A program made the translations under genes and the position numbers. Shown in pieces: positions 32,600 to 41,126 of a stretch of 50,368 nt of DNA (within the stretch, counting starts at the first letter, position 1; each line of letters starts with the position of its first letter). The DNA is from Chryseobacterium luteum. Its GTDB lineage: Bacteria; Bacteroidota; Bacteroidia; Flavobacteriales; Weeksellaceae. The notes beneath the pieces are model-generated. The model worked only from the letters and a program-made list of their open reading frames with translations. It was not told where the DNA came from and did no database searches. The DNA lies in assembly GCF_000737785.1 (NCBI RefSeq), contig NZ_JPRO01000021.1, forward strand, positions 1-50,368, read 5' to 3'.

Positions 32600-34546
32600 T
32601 TATAATTTTACTTTCCTGTTCACTGTTTTTCCGTCTGAAGTAATCATTTGAACTACATAAACTCCTGATTCTAAATTATTTGATTTGAATTCAGGTCTGT
32701 TGATTTCCTGTTGAAGAATCAATGCTCCAGAAATGCTGTAAATACTGATGTTTTTAATGCCGTTATCTGCTCTTGCACTGATCTGGTGATTTTGGGTAAA
32801 TATTTCGGCTTTACTGGCTAATGAACTATCTGACAGTGTTTTTCTGAACTGCAGATTATAAAATTGAGTAACAATTTCAAAGGTATTGTTCTGATTGTCA
32901 ATGTCTTTTATATTGATTCCTCCATCTTCTGTGTATTCCTTCCGGGAAACTGTTTTTAAGAGATTTTTCTTATCATCAAAGATATTAACAGAGATAAGTT
33001 CTTCCTGAGAAAGCTTTAGTTTTAAAATTCCATTGTTTTCAGACTGTATGATCTCATTTTCAGGAACTTCTACGGGTGTGTTCTTAACGTACGGAATTAG
33101 TTTCTGATCATTATTTTCCTGTACTTTTAAAAGATAAACCCCGTCTTTTAATGAAGACAAACTGATTTCCGTCCCTGATTTACTTACTGCTTTCTCCTGA
33201 TTGAAATCTGTAATTCCAACTACTTCCATATTGCCAGGATCCGGTTTTAATTGAGAAGAATAGAGCGAATGAACTTCGGGCTGGCTGTTTTCCTGTTGTT
33301 TTGAAGTCAGTATCGCCCACTGGTTCAAAAGGCCTCCGCTCCTTAGGGTATTGAATTTCGCATTGGATGCCAGAGTGAAGGGAACAATTCCACCCACATG
33401 GCCCAAAGGTCCCCAATAGAATGCTTCCAGCTTATATTTATTCAGATCCCACCAGGCATAATATCCACGTTGCACATCAATGGTTTTGGAGGTGTTTTCC
33501 GGCGGGATAGCCAGATCTACTGTGGAGTGTCCTAAAGTCATAGGTGTTTTGTTGTACCAGTCATACACATCTTTAGGTTTCATGCATCGTCTGAGATTAT
33601 TGTTTGGGTTATTGGTAACGTCATTCACGAAATTCTGAGTGAAAAGGTTTCTCCAGATCACGGGCCCCCAAAGGAGACCTCCATTGTCCTGAACTACATG
33701 GTAATTGTATTTATCGAGATATTCCGATGAAATAACCTCCGAAATGCTGGTATTGTAAGTTTTATAGCCCGTATTATTGCAGGTATGCAGAACATTCGCC
33801 ACGAAAGAAGTAAACGGGTAAAAATCCTTTTCCAGAACCCCTTTGTTCAATGTAACCCCTGAAAAATCATAGGGACCGTCTCCCATGTAAGCGTATTTGA
33901 ATTTCAGATTGGCAGGGTTGGAGGCATTCAGGCTTTTTAAAGTGGACATGGCAGCGTGGGCGCCTTGGGAGTAGCCCGCAAGAAAGTATTCATCGTAGCG
34001 CTTTACACCTAATTGTCCAAGAACCTTATTGGCTGCCGTTACAAAATCTATCGTTGCGCCGGCTTCTGTAACAGCATCTACATAAGGATGAACTCCGTCT
34101 CCGCTTCCCATTCCTACGTAATCCGGTGCCATCAGAATGTATCCATTGAGCACATAGGAAAGTTCCACTACAAATCCGGCCGTCAAAGCTCCTTTAAAAT
34201 TGGAAGGGACATTAGCTCTGCTGTCGGTCGTTCCATGATCAGATACAACCGTTGAAAGTTTAAAATTAACGTTTGGGTACATCAGAAGTCCTGTGGCTTT
34301 GACCAAGACATTCTTTTCATTTTTGGTGTAATAAGTGATTTTGTATCCTTTAAGTCCAACATTGAACCCATTGAGATAACTGATAAAATCCGGTGCATCT
34401 TGTTCCCCAAGACTGCCGGCTATGAAATTGGTTACACCTTGCGGGGTCAGGTCTAATTTTTGTTCAAAGCTGACAACATCTCCTGCCTGTTGGGCAAAAA
34501 AGAACGGAGCGGTGAAACTTAATAAAAGGGTGGATAATTTTCTCAT
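32600..34546 (-). CDS. T9SS-exported lipase-like alpha/beta hydrolase
   Basis: The 648-residue product has a signal peptide (cut near FFFAQ), an alpha/beta hydrolase domain of the secretory lipase kind (about 25-420) with the nucleophile elbow AGYSQGAHA (Ser193) and the preceding MAPDYVGMGSG loop, and a variable region with KSGTEISLSSLKDGVYLLKV. The last 75 residues end NGIKNISIYSISG...ESGVYVVQM...KTVNRKVKL, a type A type IX secretion sorting domain, so the protein should be exported across the outer membrane. Lipid or ester hydrolysis is the likely activity. An upstream promoter is not clear. Confidence 0.88.
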   Translation of the reverse strand: MRKLSTLLLSFTAPFFFAQQAGDVVSFEQKLDLTPQGVTNFIAGSLGEQDAPDFISYLNGFNVGLKGYKITYYTKNEKNVLVKATGLLMYPNVNFKLSTVVSDHGTTDSRANVPSNFKGALTAGFVVELSYVLNGYILMAPDYVGMGSGDGVHPYVDAVTEAGATIDFVTAANKVLGQLGVKRYDEYFLAGYSQGAHAAMSTLKSLNASNPANLKFKYAYMGDGPYDFSGVTLNKGVLEKDFYPFTSFVANVLHTCNNTGYKTYNTSISEVISSEYLDKYNYHVVQDNGGLLWGPVIWRNLFTQNFVNDVTNNPNNNLRRCMKPKDVYDWYNKTPMTLGHSTVDLAIPPENTSKTIDVQRGYYAWWDLNKYKLEAFYWGPLGHVGGIVPFTLASNAKFNTLRSGGLLNQWAILTSKQQENSQPEVHSLYSSQLKPDPGNMEVVGITDFNQEKAVSKSGTEISLSSLKDGVYLLKVQENNDQKLIPYVKNTPVEVPENEIIQSENNGILKLKLSQEELISVNIFDDKKNLLKTVSRKEYTEDGGINIKDIDNQNNTFEIVTQFYNLQFRKTLSDSSLASKAEIFTQNHQISARADNGIKNISIYSISGALILQQEINRPEFKSNNLESGVYVVQMITSDGKTVNRKVKL

Positions 34547-34656
34547 ATCAATATTTTTTGATTTTATTAAATTAATTGTTTTTAATAAAATGTCGATAAT
34601 AGTAATACATCAATAATTATTCGCTGAATACAAGTTCCCTGCAAAGTGAGTAAAAG

Positions 34657-34686
34657 GAGGAGTCCGGCCATTCGGCCGGACTCCTC
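34657..34686 (-). terminator. GC-rich terminator of the acyl-CoA dehydrogenase gene
   Basis: GAGGAGTCCGGCC (34657-34669) pairs perfectly with GGCCGGACTCCTC (34674-34686) around ATTC. On the minus strand CTTTTA follows, giving a short U-tract. Confidence 0.75.
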
Positions 34687-34707
34687 TTCAGTATATGTTA
34701 GCTTGAT

Positions 34708-35886
34708 TTAAAAAGCGTTGATTCCTGTAATATCTAACCCGGTGATCAGTAAATGAACATCGTGCGTACCTTCATATGTAATCACAGATTCAAGGTTGGC
34801 TGCGTGTCTCATCATCGGGAATTCACCCATGATTCCCATACCGCCAAGGATCTGTCTGGATTCTCTTGCAATGTCAATAGCCATTTTCACGTTGTTACGT
34901 TTCGCCATTGAGATCTGTGCAGGACTTGCTTTGTGATCATTTTTAAGGTTTCCTAACTGAAGACATAATAACTGTGCTTTTGTAATCTCCGTTAAGAATT
35001 CAGCTAATTTTTTCTGCTGAAGCTGGAAAGAACCGATAGGCTTCCCAAACTGTTTTCTTTCTTTGGAATACTGAACAGCTGTACAGTAGCAGTCAATGGC
35101 TGCACCGATTACGCCCCATGAAATTCCATATCTTGCTGAATTTAAACAAGATAAAGGTCCTTTTAACCCGGTTACTCCCGGAAGCAGGTTTTCTTTATGA
35201 ACTTTTACATCATTAAATACCAGTTCTCCGGTTTTCGATGCTCTTAAGCTCCATTTATTGTGAGTTTCAGGTGTGGTAAAGCCTTCCATTCCTCTTTCAA
35301 CGATCAGTCCCTGTATTTTTCCTTCTTCATTTTTCCCCCAAACCACTGCGATGTCGCACAGCGGAGAATTTGTGATCCACATTTTGGCACCGTTCAGAAG
35401 ATAGTGATCGCCCATATCTTTAAAGTAGGTTTCCATGGAACTTGGATCAGAACCGTGATTAGGCTCAGTCAGTCCGAAAGAACCGATCATTTCTCCCGAA
35501 GCAAGATGGGGAAGGTATTTTTTCTTCTGCTCCTCGGAACCGAATTCATTGATAGGGAACATCACCAGCGAGCTTTGTACCGAAGCAGCAGAACGTACCG
35601 CAGAATCTCCTCTTTCCAGTTCCTGCATAATAAGGCCATAAGAAATCTGATCTAATCCTGAACCGCCATATTCAACGGGAATATATGGACCTAAAGCTCC
35701 AATTTTCCCCAATTCTTTCATTAAGCCCGGAATATCAGTATGATTTTGCGCGGCCTGGTCAATCTGCGGCATTACAAAACTCTCCACCCAATCTCTTACC
35801 GATTGACGGATCAGTTTGTGTTCTTCAGTAAGTAAAGCATCTATTCCGTAGTAGTCTGGAATGCTTGTAAGAGGATAATATGACAT
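34708..35886 (-). CDS. Acyl-CoA dehydrogenase, glutaryl-CoA dehydrogenase-like
   Basis: The 392-residue FAD enzyme oxidises an acyl-CoA. Seen motifs are FGLTEPNHGSDPSSM, WITNSPLCDIAVVWGK, RKQFGKPIGSFQLQQKKLAE, and ILGGMGIMGEFP; the catalytic base is probably Glu372 in YEGTHDVH. The combination of these motifs resembles glutaryl-CoA dehydrogenases, which act in lysine and tryptophan breakdown, but other short-chain substrates are possible. Length is normal. No pathway neighbours are adjacent. Confidence 0.9.
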   Translation of the reverse strand: MSYYPLTSIPDYYGIDALLTEEHKLIRQSVRDWVESFVMPQIDQAAQNHTDIPGLMKELGKIGALGPYIPVEYGGSGLDQISYGLIMQELERGDSAVRSAASVQSSLVMFPINEFGSEEQKKKYLPHLASGEMIGSFGLTEPNHGSDPSSMETYFKDMGDHYLLNGAKMWITNSPLCDIAVVWGKNEEGKIQGLIVERGMEGFTTPETHNKWSLRASKTGELVFNDVKVHKENLLPGVTGLKGPLSCLNSARYGISWGVIGAAIDCYCTAVQYSKERKQFGKPIGSFQLQQKKLAEFLTEITKAQLLCLQLGNLKNDHKASPAQISMAKRNNVKMAIDIARESRQILGGMGIMGEFPMMRHAANLESVITYEGTHDVHLLITGLDITGINAF

Positions 35887-36012
35887 GATTTTTTGATTTG
35901 CCTAAAAGTAAGACTTTTCGTGTGGTTTGAAAAATTTTTTTACGAATCTTTGTTGCCTTTGATTTTCAGTAAGATAAAGATAGCCTGCAGAATTTACGAG
36001 TAAATAGAGCCT

Positions 36013-36804
36013 TTAAGATTCCTCCTCATCATTAGAGATAGGATATTGGTTAGCCGCATTGTGCACCTTGCTTTTGAACTTATACAGATACGGAGCTTTA
36101 TTTGCAGATCCGTCATACAGTTTTTCCAGCCTGTCCAGGATATTTAAGCTTAATATCTTGCGCTGGAAATTATTTCTCCTGAATTTCAGTCCCAAAATTG
36201 TTTCGTACAGCGACTGGAGATCTTTCATGGTAAATTTTTCAGGAAGAAGATTGCTGGCTGCTACTTCGGTATTGATATTCATGCGGAGATATTCAAGGCC
36301 TGTTTCTATAACCCTGTCATGATCGAAAGCCATTTTAGGCAATTTATTAACCTCAAACCATTCACAGCTTTCGTTGAATGCATCCGGGAAAGTATTGGCA
36401 ATGGAAAAATCAATAAGGCTGCAGTAACCTACCGTAATGAATCTCTGAAAGATCCAGTGGTCCTTCGGAACTTCAATTCCTTTATTATTGAGAAGGATCT
36501 GGTGTACATTATTCTCCGTACGGTCGATTCTTCCAAAAGTGTGGAACTGTTTCAGGAAAAGATCCTGAAGATGAGTTCTTTCATACAATACCCTTGCAGC
36601 AGCCTCGCGAAGGTCCTCATCATTAAAAACAAAACCGCCTGGCAGCGACCACAGATTCAGATCATGATATTTTAAAAGCAAAACCTTCAAAATATTATTG
36701 TGAAAACCAAATATCGTGCAGTCAACAGATACATGTGCTACAAAATCTTTTGTATCAATAAGTTCCTGAAGGGTTTCTTTGTTTTTAGTGTCTTTGATTT
36801 TCAT
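36013..36804 (-). CDS. NrtR/AraR-type transcriptional regulator with degenerate Nudix domain
   Basis: The 263-residue protein has an N-terminal Nudix fold (about 25-150) whose Nudix box is broken: GGFVFNDEDLREAAARVLYERTHL keeps spacing but replaces REU by RVL and EExG by ERTH. The C-terminal 170-240 region (FTMKDLQSLYETILG...RNNFQRKIL...YLYKF) is the winged helix of NrtR regulators. Catalysis is unlikely; the domain should bind an effector, probably a sugar-related metabolite as in AraR of Bacteroides. It lies 24 nt after the MFS gene, in the operon that diverges from susC, so it probably controls this locus. Confidence 0.88.
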   Translation of the reverse strand: MKIKDTKNKETLQELIDTKDFVAHVSVDCTIFGFHNNILKVLLLKYHDLNLWSLPGGFVFNDEDLREAAARVLYERTHLQDLFLKQFHTFGRIDRTENNVHQILLNNKGIEVPKDHWIFQRFITVGYCSLIDFSIANTFPDAFNESCEWFEVNKLPKMAFDHDRVIETGLEYLRMNINTEVAASNLLPEKFTMKDLQSLYETILGLKFRRNNFQRKILSLNILDRLEKLYDGSANKAPYLYKFKSKVHNAANQYPISNDEEES

Positions 36805-36828
36805 GGCAGTAAAAATAAAATTATTTTT

Positions 36829-38016
36829 CTATAATTTCTTTGCTGCAAGCTTAAAATATATCAAACTCACTGTAAAAAGTACAGAAACAGCCAGTAATAT
36901 ATAGAGCGGATAATAGTTTAGTAACTGTTTTCCGAAAAGGGCAGCCATGATGATGGAACTGACAGAGCTTCCGAGTGATGAAAAAATGACAATCAGAGAG
37001 GTAAACAGATTAATTTTTTCTTTGTCAACCTTTGCAATCATTTTTGAATTGATGACAGGATAGAGTGGTGACAGAAAAAGCCCGATCACAGGAAATAAAA
37101 ACAGAATAATGCCGGAATTCACAGAATCAAAATACTGGATTCCCAAAATCACCAGAAGCACAGCGATGATTAAAGAAATACACAAAATATAATATCCGGA
37201 TAGTGAATACCTATGGATAATATTGGCGGTCACCGTTCTCCCGGCATAAGAAAAAAGAGCCAGGAAAGAAGTGGCCTGCAATGCAAAGAATGAGTTGACA
37301 TTCAGATGGTTTTTATAAAAAGAAGGCAGCCATGAATTGAATCCCTGCTCTACAAAAACAATAAAGAAAGCTACAGCAAGAAATGCAAGGGTTGCAGGAG
37401 TGGCGAACACTGAGAGTTCCGAAATAAGGCTTTTACTGTCAGCTTTTTTTGCTTCAGAAATATTTAATTTTGAAAATAGAAAGATCGTTACTGCACAAAG
37501 TATTGAAATCGACAGGAATCCGAATTTCCAGAACTCAGAATAGCGGCTTGAAATAAGCCATCCGAAACCTGTGTTGACAACAAAAATACCAATCATAAAC
37601 GAAGCCTCTACATTATTCATCATCCTGGCAAGAGACTTCTCATCCGAAATATTATTCCTTATAATTCCGAAAACACAGATCTTCCCGATTGCGAAACAAG
37701 TCCCGATAATAGCAAACCAGACTTTATAAAACCAGAAATCTTCTATAAACGGAAGAAAACATGAACAGATTCCGACGATGACTAAGGCCGATATCAATGC
37801 CTTTTTCGTACCGGTCTTACTTATGAAATTTACGGCAAAAAGTGAAATAAAGGCAATCGGGATATCCTTGAATGATTCTAAAAAGCCTAGCTTTTCGTAA
37901 GTGATCTTTGCTTCCGAGAGCTGAAGAATTACTATGCCCATACAGTTTAAAACCATTGAAAAAATAAGGAAGGTCAGTTTTAACGGAAGAGAGATCCGGG
38001 GAAGGTTGGCTGTCAT
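36829..38016 (-). CDS. MFS transporter of the glucan locus
   Basis: The 395-residue protein has about twelve hydrophobic spans in two halves with no signal peptide, the form of a major facilitator. The C-terminal half contains PVIGLFLSPLYPVINSKM, similar to sugar permeases of the FucP kind. It heads the operon with the Nudix-type regulator and diverges from susC. It probably moves the monosaccharide or short glucan product of this locus across the inner membrane; the exact substrate is inferred from context. Confidence 0.87.
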   Translation of the reverse strand: MTANLPRISLPLKLTFLIFSMVLNCMGIVILQLSEAKITYEKLGFLESFKDIPIAFISLFAVNFISKTGTKKALISALVIVGICSCFLPFIEDFWFYKVWFAIIGTCFAIGKICVFGIIRNNISDEKSLARMMNNVEASFMIGIFVVNTGFGWLISSRYSEFWKFGFLSISILCAVTIFLFSKLNISEAKKADSKSLISELSVFATPATLAFLAVAFFIVFVEQGFNSWLPSFYKNHLNVNSFFALQATSFLALFSYAGRTVTANIIHRYSLSGYYILCISLIIAVLLVILGIQYFDSVNSGIILFLFPVIGLFLSPLYPVINSKMIAKVDKEKINLFTSLIVIFSSLGSSVSSIIMAALFGKQLLNYYPLYILLAVSVLFTVSLIYFKLAAKKL

Positions 38017-38089
38017 TTTGGGGACTTTTTAGATTAGTTTTTTAAGGAAATTTTATGAATTATGAAGTTAATTTAGTGCTTTGAACTCC

Positions 38090-38097
38090 CAAAAATA
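38090..38097 (-). promoter_or_regulatory. Probable -7 element of the MFS-regulator operon
   Basis: On the minus strand this reads TATTTTTG, matching TAnnTTTG, 74 nt before the MFS ATG. The palindrome at 38115-38128 would overlap its -33 region. Confidence 0.5.
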
Positions 38098-38114
38098 AAC
38101 GAAAAATTAAAATA

Positions 38115-38128
38115 ATTGTGAATACAAT
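38115..38128. promoter_or_regulatory. Palindrome ATTGT-GAAT-ACAAT, candidate operator
   Basis: Perfect 5-bp arms around four bases lie between the divergent MFS-regulator and susC operons, just upstream of the MFS -7 element. It is a candidate binding site for the Nudix-type regulator; this is inferred from position. Confidence 0.45.
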
Positions 38129-38161
38129 GTTAATTATTTAAAAAAAAATATATTTTTATTG

Positions 38162-38174
38162 TCTCAATTTGAGA
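38162..38174. promoter_or_regulatory. Palindrome TCTCAATTTGAGA, candidate operator
   Basis: Perfect 6-bp arms around one base lie 19 nt before the susC ATG. It would overlap a susC promoter -7 region or the start of its mRNA. Confidence 0.45.
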
Positions 38175-38193
38175 ATTAAAAAAATAACTGTAT

Positions 38194-41115
38194 ATGAATC
38201 TAAGAATATCAAGAAGTCTGGGACTGGTTGCAGTGCTGTATTTTACAGCTAATTTCAACGCACAGACCAGCGTAAAGGACACTGTTCCGAAAGAGAATAA
38301 AATAGAGGAGGTCATAATGATTGGTTATGGCAGTCAGAAAAAAAGTAATGTAACGGGAGCGATCTCAAGCATAAAAGCTTCTGACATTGAAAATTCTCCT
38401 ACTGCGGGGAGACCTGAGCAAATTATGCAGGGGCGTGCGGCCGGTATAAGTGTAGTATCAAACTCAGGGCAACCTGGAACTGCCGCGACAGTGCGTGTAC
38501 GTGGAATTACAAGTTTTGGTGCCGGAAGTAATGATCCATTGTGGGTGGTAGACGGAATTGTAGTGGACAACATCGGATGGCTGAACCAATCTGACATTGA
38601 AGGAATGGAAATTCTGAAAGATGGTGCTTCTGCTGCTATTTACGGTGTTTCAGCTGCAAAGGGAGTTGTTTTGATTACAACTAAAAAAGGAGCAAAAGGA
38701 AGAATGAACCTTTCTTATAATGGTTTCTTTGGAGTGGGAAATGCGGCAAAGAAGCTTGATCTTCTGAATGCAACACAATATGGGAATATTATGAATGAAG
38801 TGATTGCCAATGATAATATGTATAATAATGCCAATCCTCCTAATCCTCCCATGTTTGCTAATCCAAACTCACTGGGAACAGGAACGGATTGGCAGAAACA
38901 AATTTTCAATTCGGCACAGCGTCAGTCTCATGAATTTAGTATCAGTGGAGGAAACGATAAATCTACGTTCTATACTTCATTTGGATATTATGACCAGCAG
39001 GGCATTGTATTGAGGGACATTTCAAATTATAAGAGAATTAATGCCAGATTTAATTCAACACATAAAGTTTTTGACTTTTTAACCATAGGACAGACTTTTG
39101 CTTATACTCATACAAAGTCTCAGGGAATTAATGATAACAATGAATTTGGAGGACCTTTAAGTTCTGCCATTAATCTCGATCCTGTTACCCCTGTTTTAGC
39201 TACAGATCTTAGCCAGCCTGTTTATACGAATAATCCCAATATTGTAAGAGATGCCAATGGAAATCCTTATGGAATTTCACCCTATGTAAGTAAAGAGATG
39301 TCTAATCCATTAGCATTTCAGGAAACTCAAAGAGGTAGATACAAATGGTCTGATGATATTGTTGCCAATGTTTTTGGTGAGCTTAAAATAAATAAAAATC
39401 TTAATTTTAAATCTACCGTAAATGGTAAACTGTCTTATTGGGGAAATCAGGCGTTTACTCCATCAGCATTTCTAAGTACCGCAAACAACAATCTATCTAA
39501 TAGTTTATTCAGAGAACTTCAAAAAAAATTCGAATGGAATACGGAGAACACCCTTACTTATCAAAATAAATTTGGAGAACACAATCTAAGTGTTTTACTA
39601 GGTCAGGGTTATTATGAATATAACATTAGTTACGGGCAGAATGCGACATTCAAGAATCTTCCGACGAATGATTGGCAAGAAGCTTCATTTAATTTTGATG
39701 TTGGAGAATCTAACAAAACTTCAAATGCATGGGATGGAAAACAAACCCATAAAGCGTCTTATTTTGCAAGAGTAGTTTACGATTATAATAACAGATATCT
39801 TTTCACAGGTACCATCCGTAGAGATGGATCATCAAAATTCGGAAGCAATAACCACTGGGGTAATTTTCCGGCAATGTCTTTAGGTTGGAATGTTTCCAAT
39901 GAAAGTTTCTGGCCGGAGAACAAGGTTGTTACCAGCTTTAAGTTGAGAGGTGGATATGGTGTATTGGGAAATGATGCAATTGATGATTTTGCATTTGCCA
40001 ATTTCCTTGTTCCGGGTAGTAATTATACGTTCGGAGATAATATTATTCATGTAGGATATGCACCGAGTACATTGGAGAATCGTGATCTTAAGTGGGAAAG
40101 AACATCGCAATTTAACATTGCGGCAGACCTTAAACTTTTCAGAAATTTTGATTTAAGTGTCGATCTTTACAGAAAAAAGAGTACCGATATTTTAAGAAGA
40201 GTTGAGCTTCCCGGTTATTTGGGACTGAGCAAAAACCCTTTTAGAAATATTGGGGATATGAATAACAAAGGGATTGAAGTGACTGTAGGCTATAAGAAGA
40301 GCTGGGGTGATTTTGGGATGTCTGCAAACGGTAATTTTGCCTATGTAAAAAATGAAATTTTAAGATTGGAAGGAAACAGAGAGTATGTTACTTTCGCTGG
40401 TTTCCAAACATTGGGTAATGTGTCCAGATTACAGGTTGGAGAATCTTATGGTTCTTTTTACGGATACAGAAATATTGGTGTGTTCCAAAATCAAGCAGAA
40501 ATTGACGCTTATAGAAATTCAAGCGGACAGCTACTCCAGGATAAGGCAAAACCGGGAGATTTCAAAAGAGAAGATGTAAATGGTGATGGAGTCATTGATA
40601 TCAAGGATTATGTTAATTTAGGTAATTCTGTACCAAAATATACATTTGGTTTTACGCTAAACATGAATTATAAGAATTTTGATTTAATGGTATTTACACA
40701 GGGACAGGCCGGAAATAAAATTTTCCAGGGTTTGAGAAGGCTTGATATCCCGGAATCAAATTATCAGACCTCAATTTTAGACCGATGGACAGGTGAGGGC
40801 ACTTCTAATACAGTAGCAAGAGTAACCAAAGATGATCCTAACCAAAACTATACAGCAATGTCTGATTATTATTTGCAAAAAGGAGATTATCTGCGTATCA
40901 AATTAGTTCAGGTAGGCTATACACTTTCTAAAGATATAGCAAAAACAATCGGAGTTTCCAAAATAAGATTTTATGTTACGGGAGAGAATCTGGTTACTTT
41001 CACAAAGTACACCGGTTATGATCCTGAAATTGCAGGAGCCGATACTTTTGGTATAGACAGGGCTTTCTATCCACAGGCAAGAACCTTCCTTTTTGGTGCT
41101 AATGTTCAATTTTAA
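38194..41115 (+). CDS. SusC/RagA family TonB-dependent outer-membrane transporter
   Basis: The 973-residue protein imports glucan oligosaccharides with SusD. A signal peptide (cut near NFNAQ) is followed at once by the TonB-box-like IEEVIMIGYGSQKK, then a plug domain with QIMQGRAAGISVVSNSGQPG and DPLWVVDGIVVDN, and a 22-strand barrel ending in aromatic-terminated YPQARTFLFGANVQF. The usual N-terminal carboxypeptidase-D-like beta-sandwich domain of SusC proteins is absent. ATG 38194 gives the right signal peptide. SusD starts 11 nt after its stop. Confidence 0.94.
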   Translation: MNLRISRSLGLVAVLYFTANFNAQTSVKDTVPKENKIEEVIMIGYGSQKKSNVTGAISSIKASDIENSPTAGRPEQIMQGRAAGISVVSNSGQPGTAATVRVRGITSFGAGSNDPLWVVDGIVVDNIGWLNQSDIEGMEILKDGASAAIYGVSAAKGVVLITTKKGAKGRMNLSYNGFFGVGNAAKKLDLLNATQYGNIMNEVIANDNMYNNANPPNPPMFANPNSLGTGTDWQKQIFNSAQRQSHEFSISGGNDKSTFYTSFGYYDQQGIVLRDISNYKRINARFNSTHKVFDFLTIGQTFAYTHTKSQGINDNNEFGGPLSSAINLDPVTPVLATDLSQPVYTNNPNIVRDANGNPYGISPYVSKEMSNPLAFQETQRGRYKWSDDIVANVFGELKINKNLNFKSTVNGKLSYWGNQAFTPSAFLSTANNNLSNSLFRELQKKFEWNTENTLTYQNKFGEHNLSVLLGQGYYEYNISYGQNATFKNLPTNDWQEASFNFDVGESNKTSNAWDGKQTHKASYFARVVYDYNNRYLFTGTIRRDGSSKFGSNNHWGNFPAMSLGWNVSNESFWPENKVVTSFKLRGGYGVLGNDAIDDFAFANFLVPGSNYTFGDNIIHVGYAPSTLENRDLKWERTSQFNIAADLKLFRNFDLSVDLYRKKSTDILRRVELPGYLGLSKNPFRNIGDMNNKGIEVTVGYKKSWGDFGMSANGNFAYVKNEILRLEGNREYVTFAGFQTLGNVSRLQVGESYGSFYGYRNIGVFQNQAEIDAYRNSSGQLLQDKAKPGDFKREDVNGDGVIDIKDYVNLGNSVPKYTFGFTLNMNYKNFDLMVFTQGQAGNKIFQGLRRLDIPESNYQTSILDRWTGEGTSNTVARVTKDDPNQNYTAMSDYYLQKGDYLRIKLVQVGYTLSKDIAKTIGVSKIRFYVTGENLVTFTKYTGYDPEIAGADTFGIDRAFYPQARTFLFGANVQF

Positions 41116-41126
41116 TCTATAAAAAA

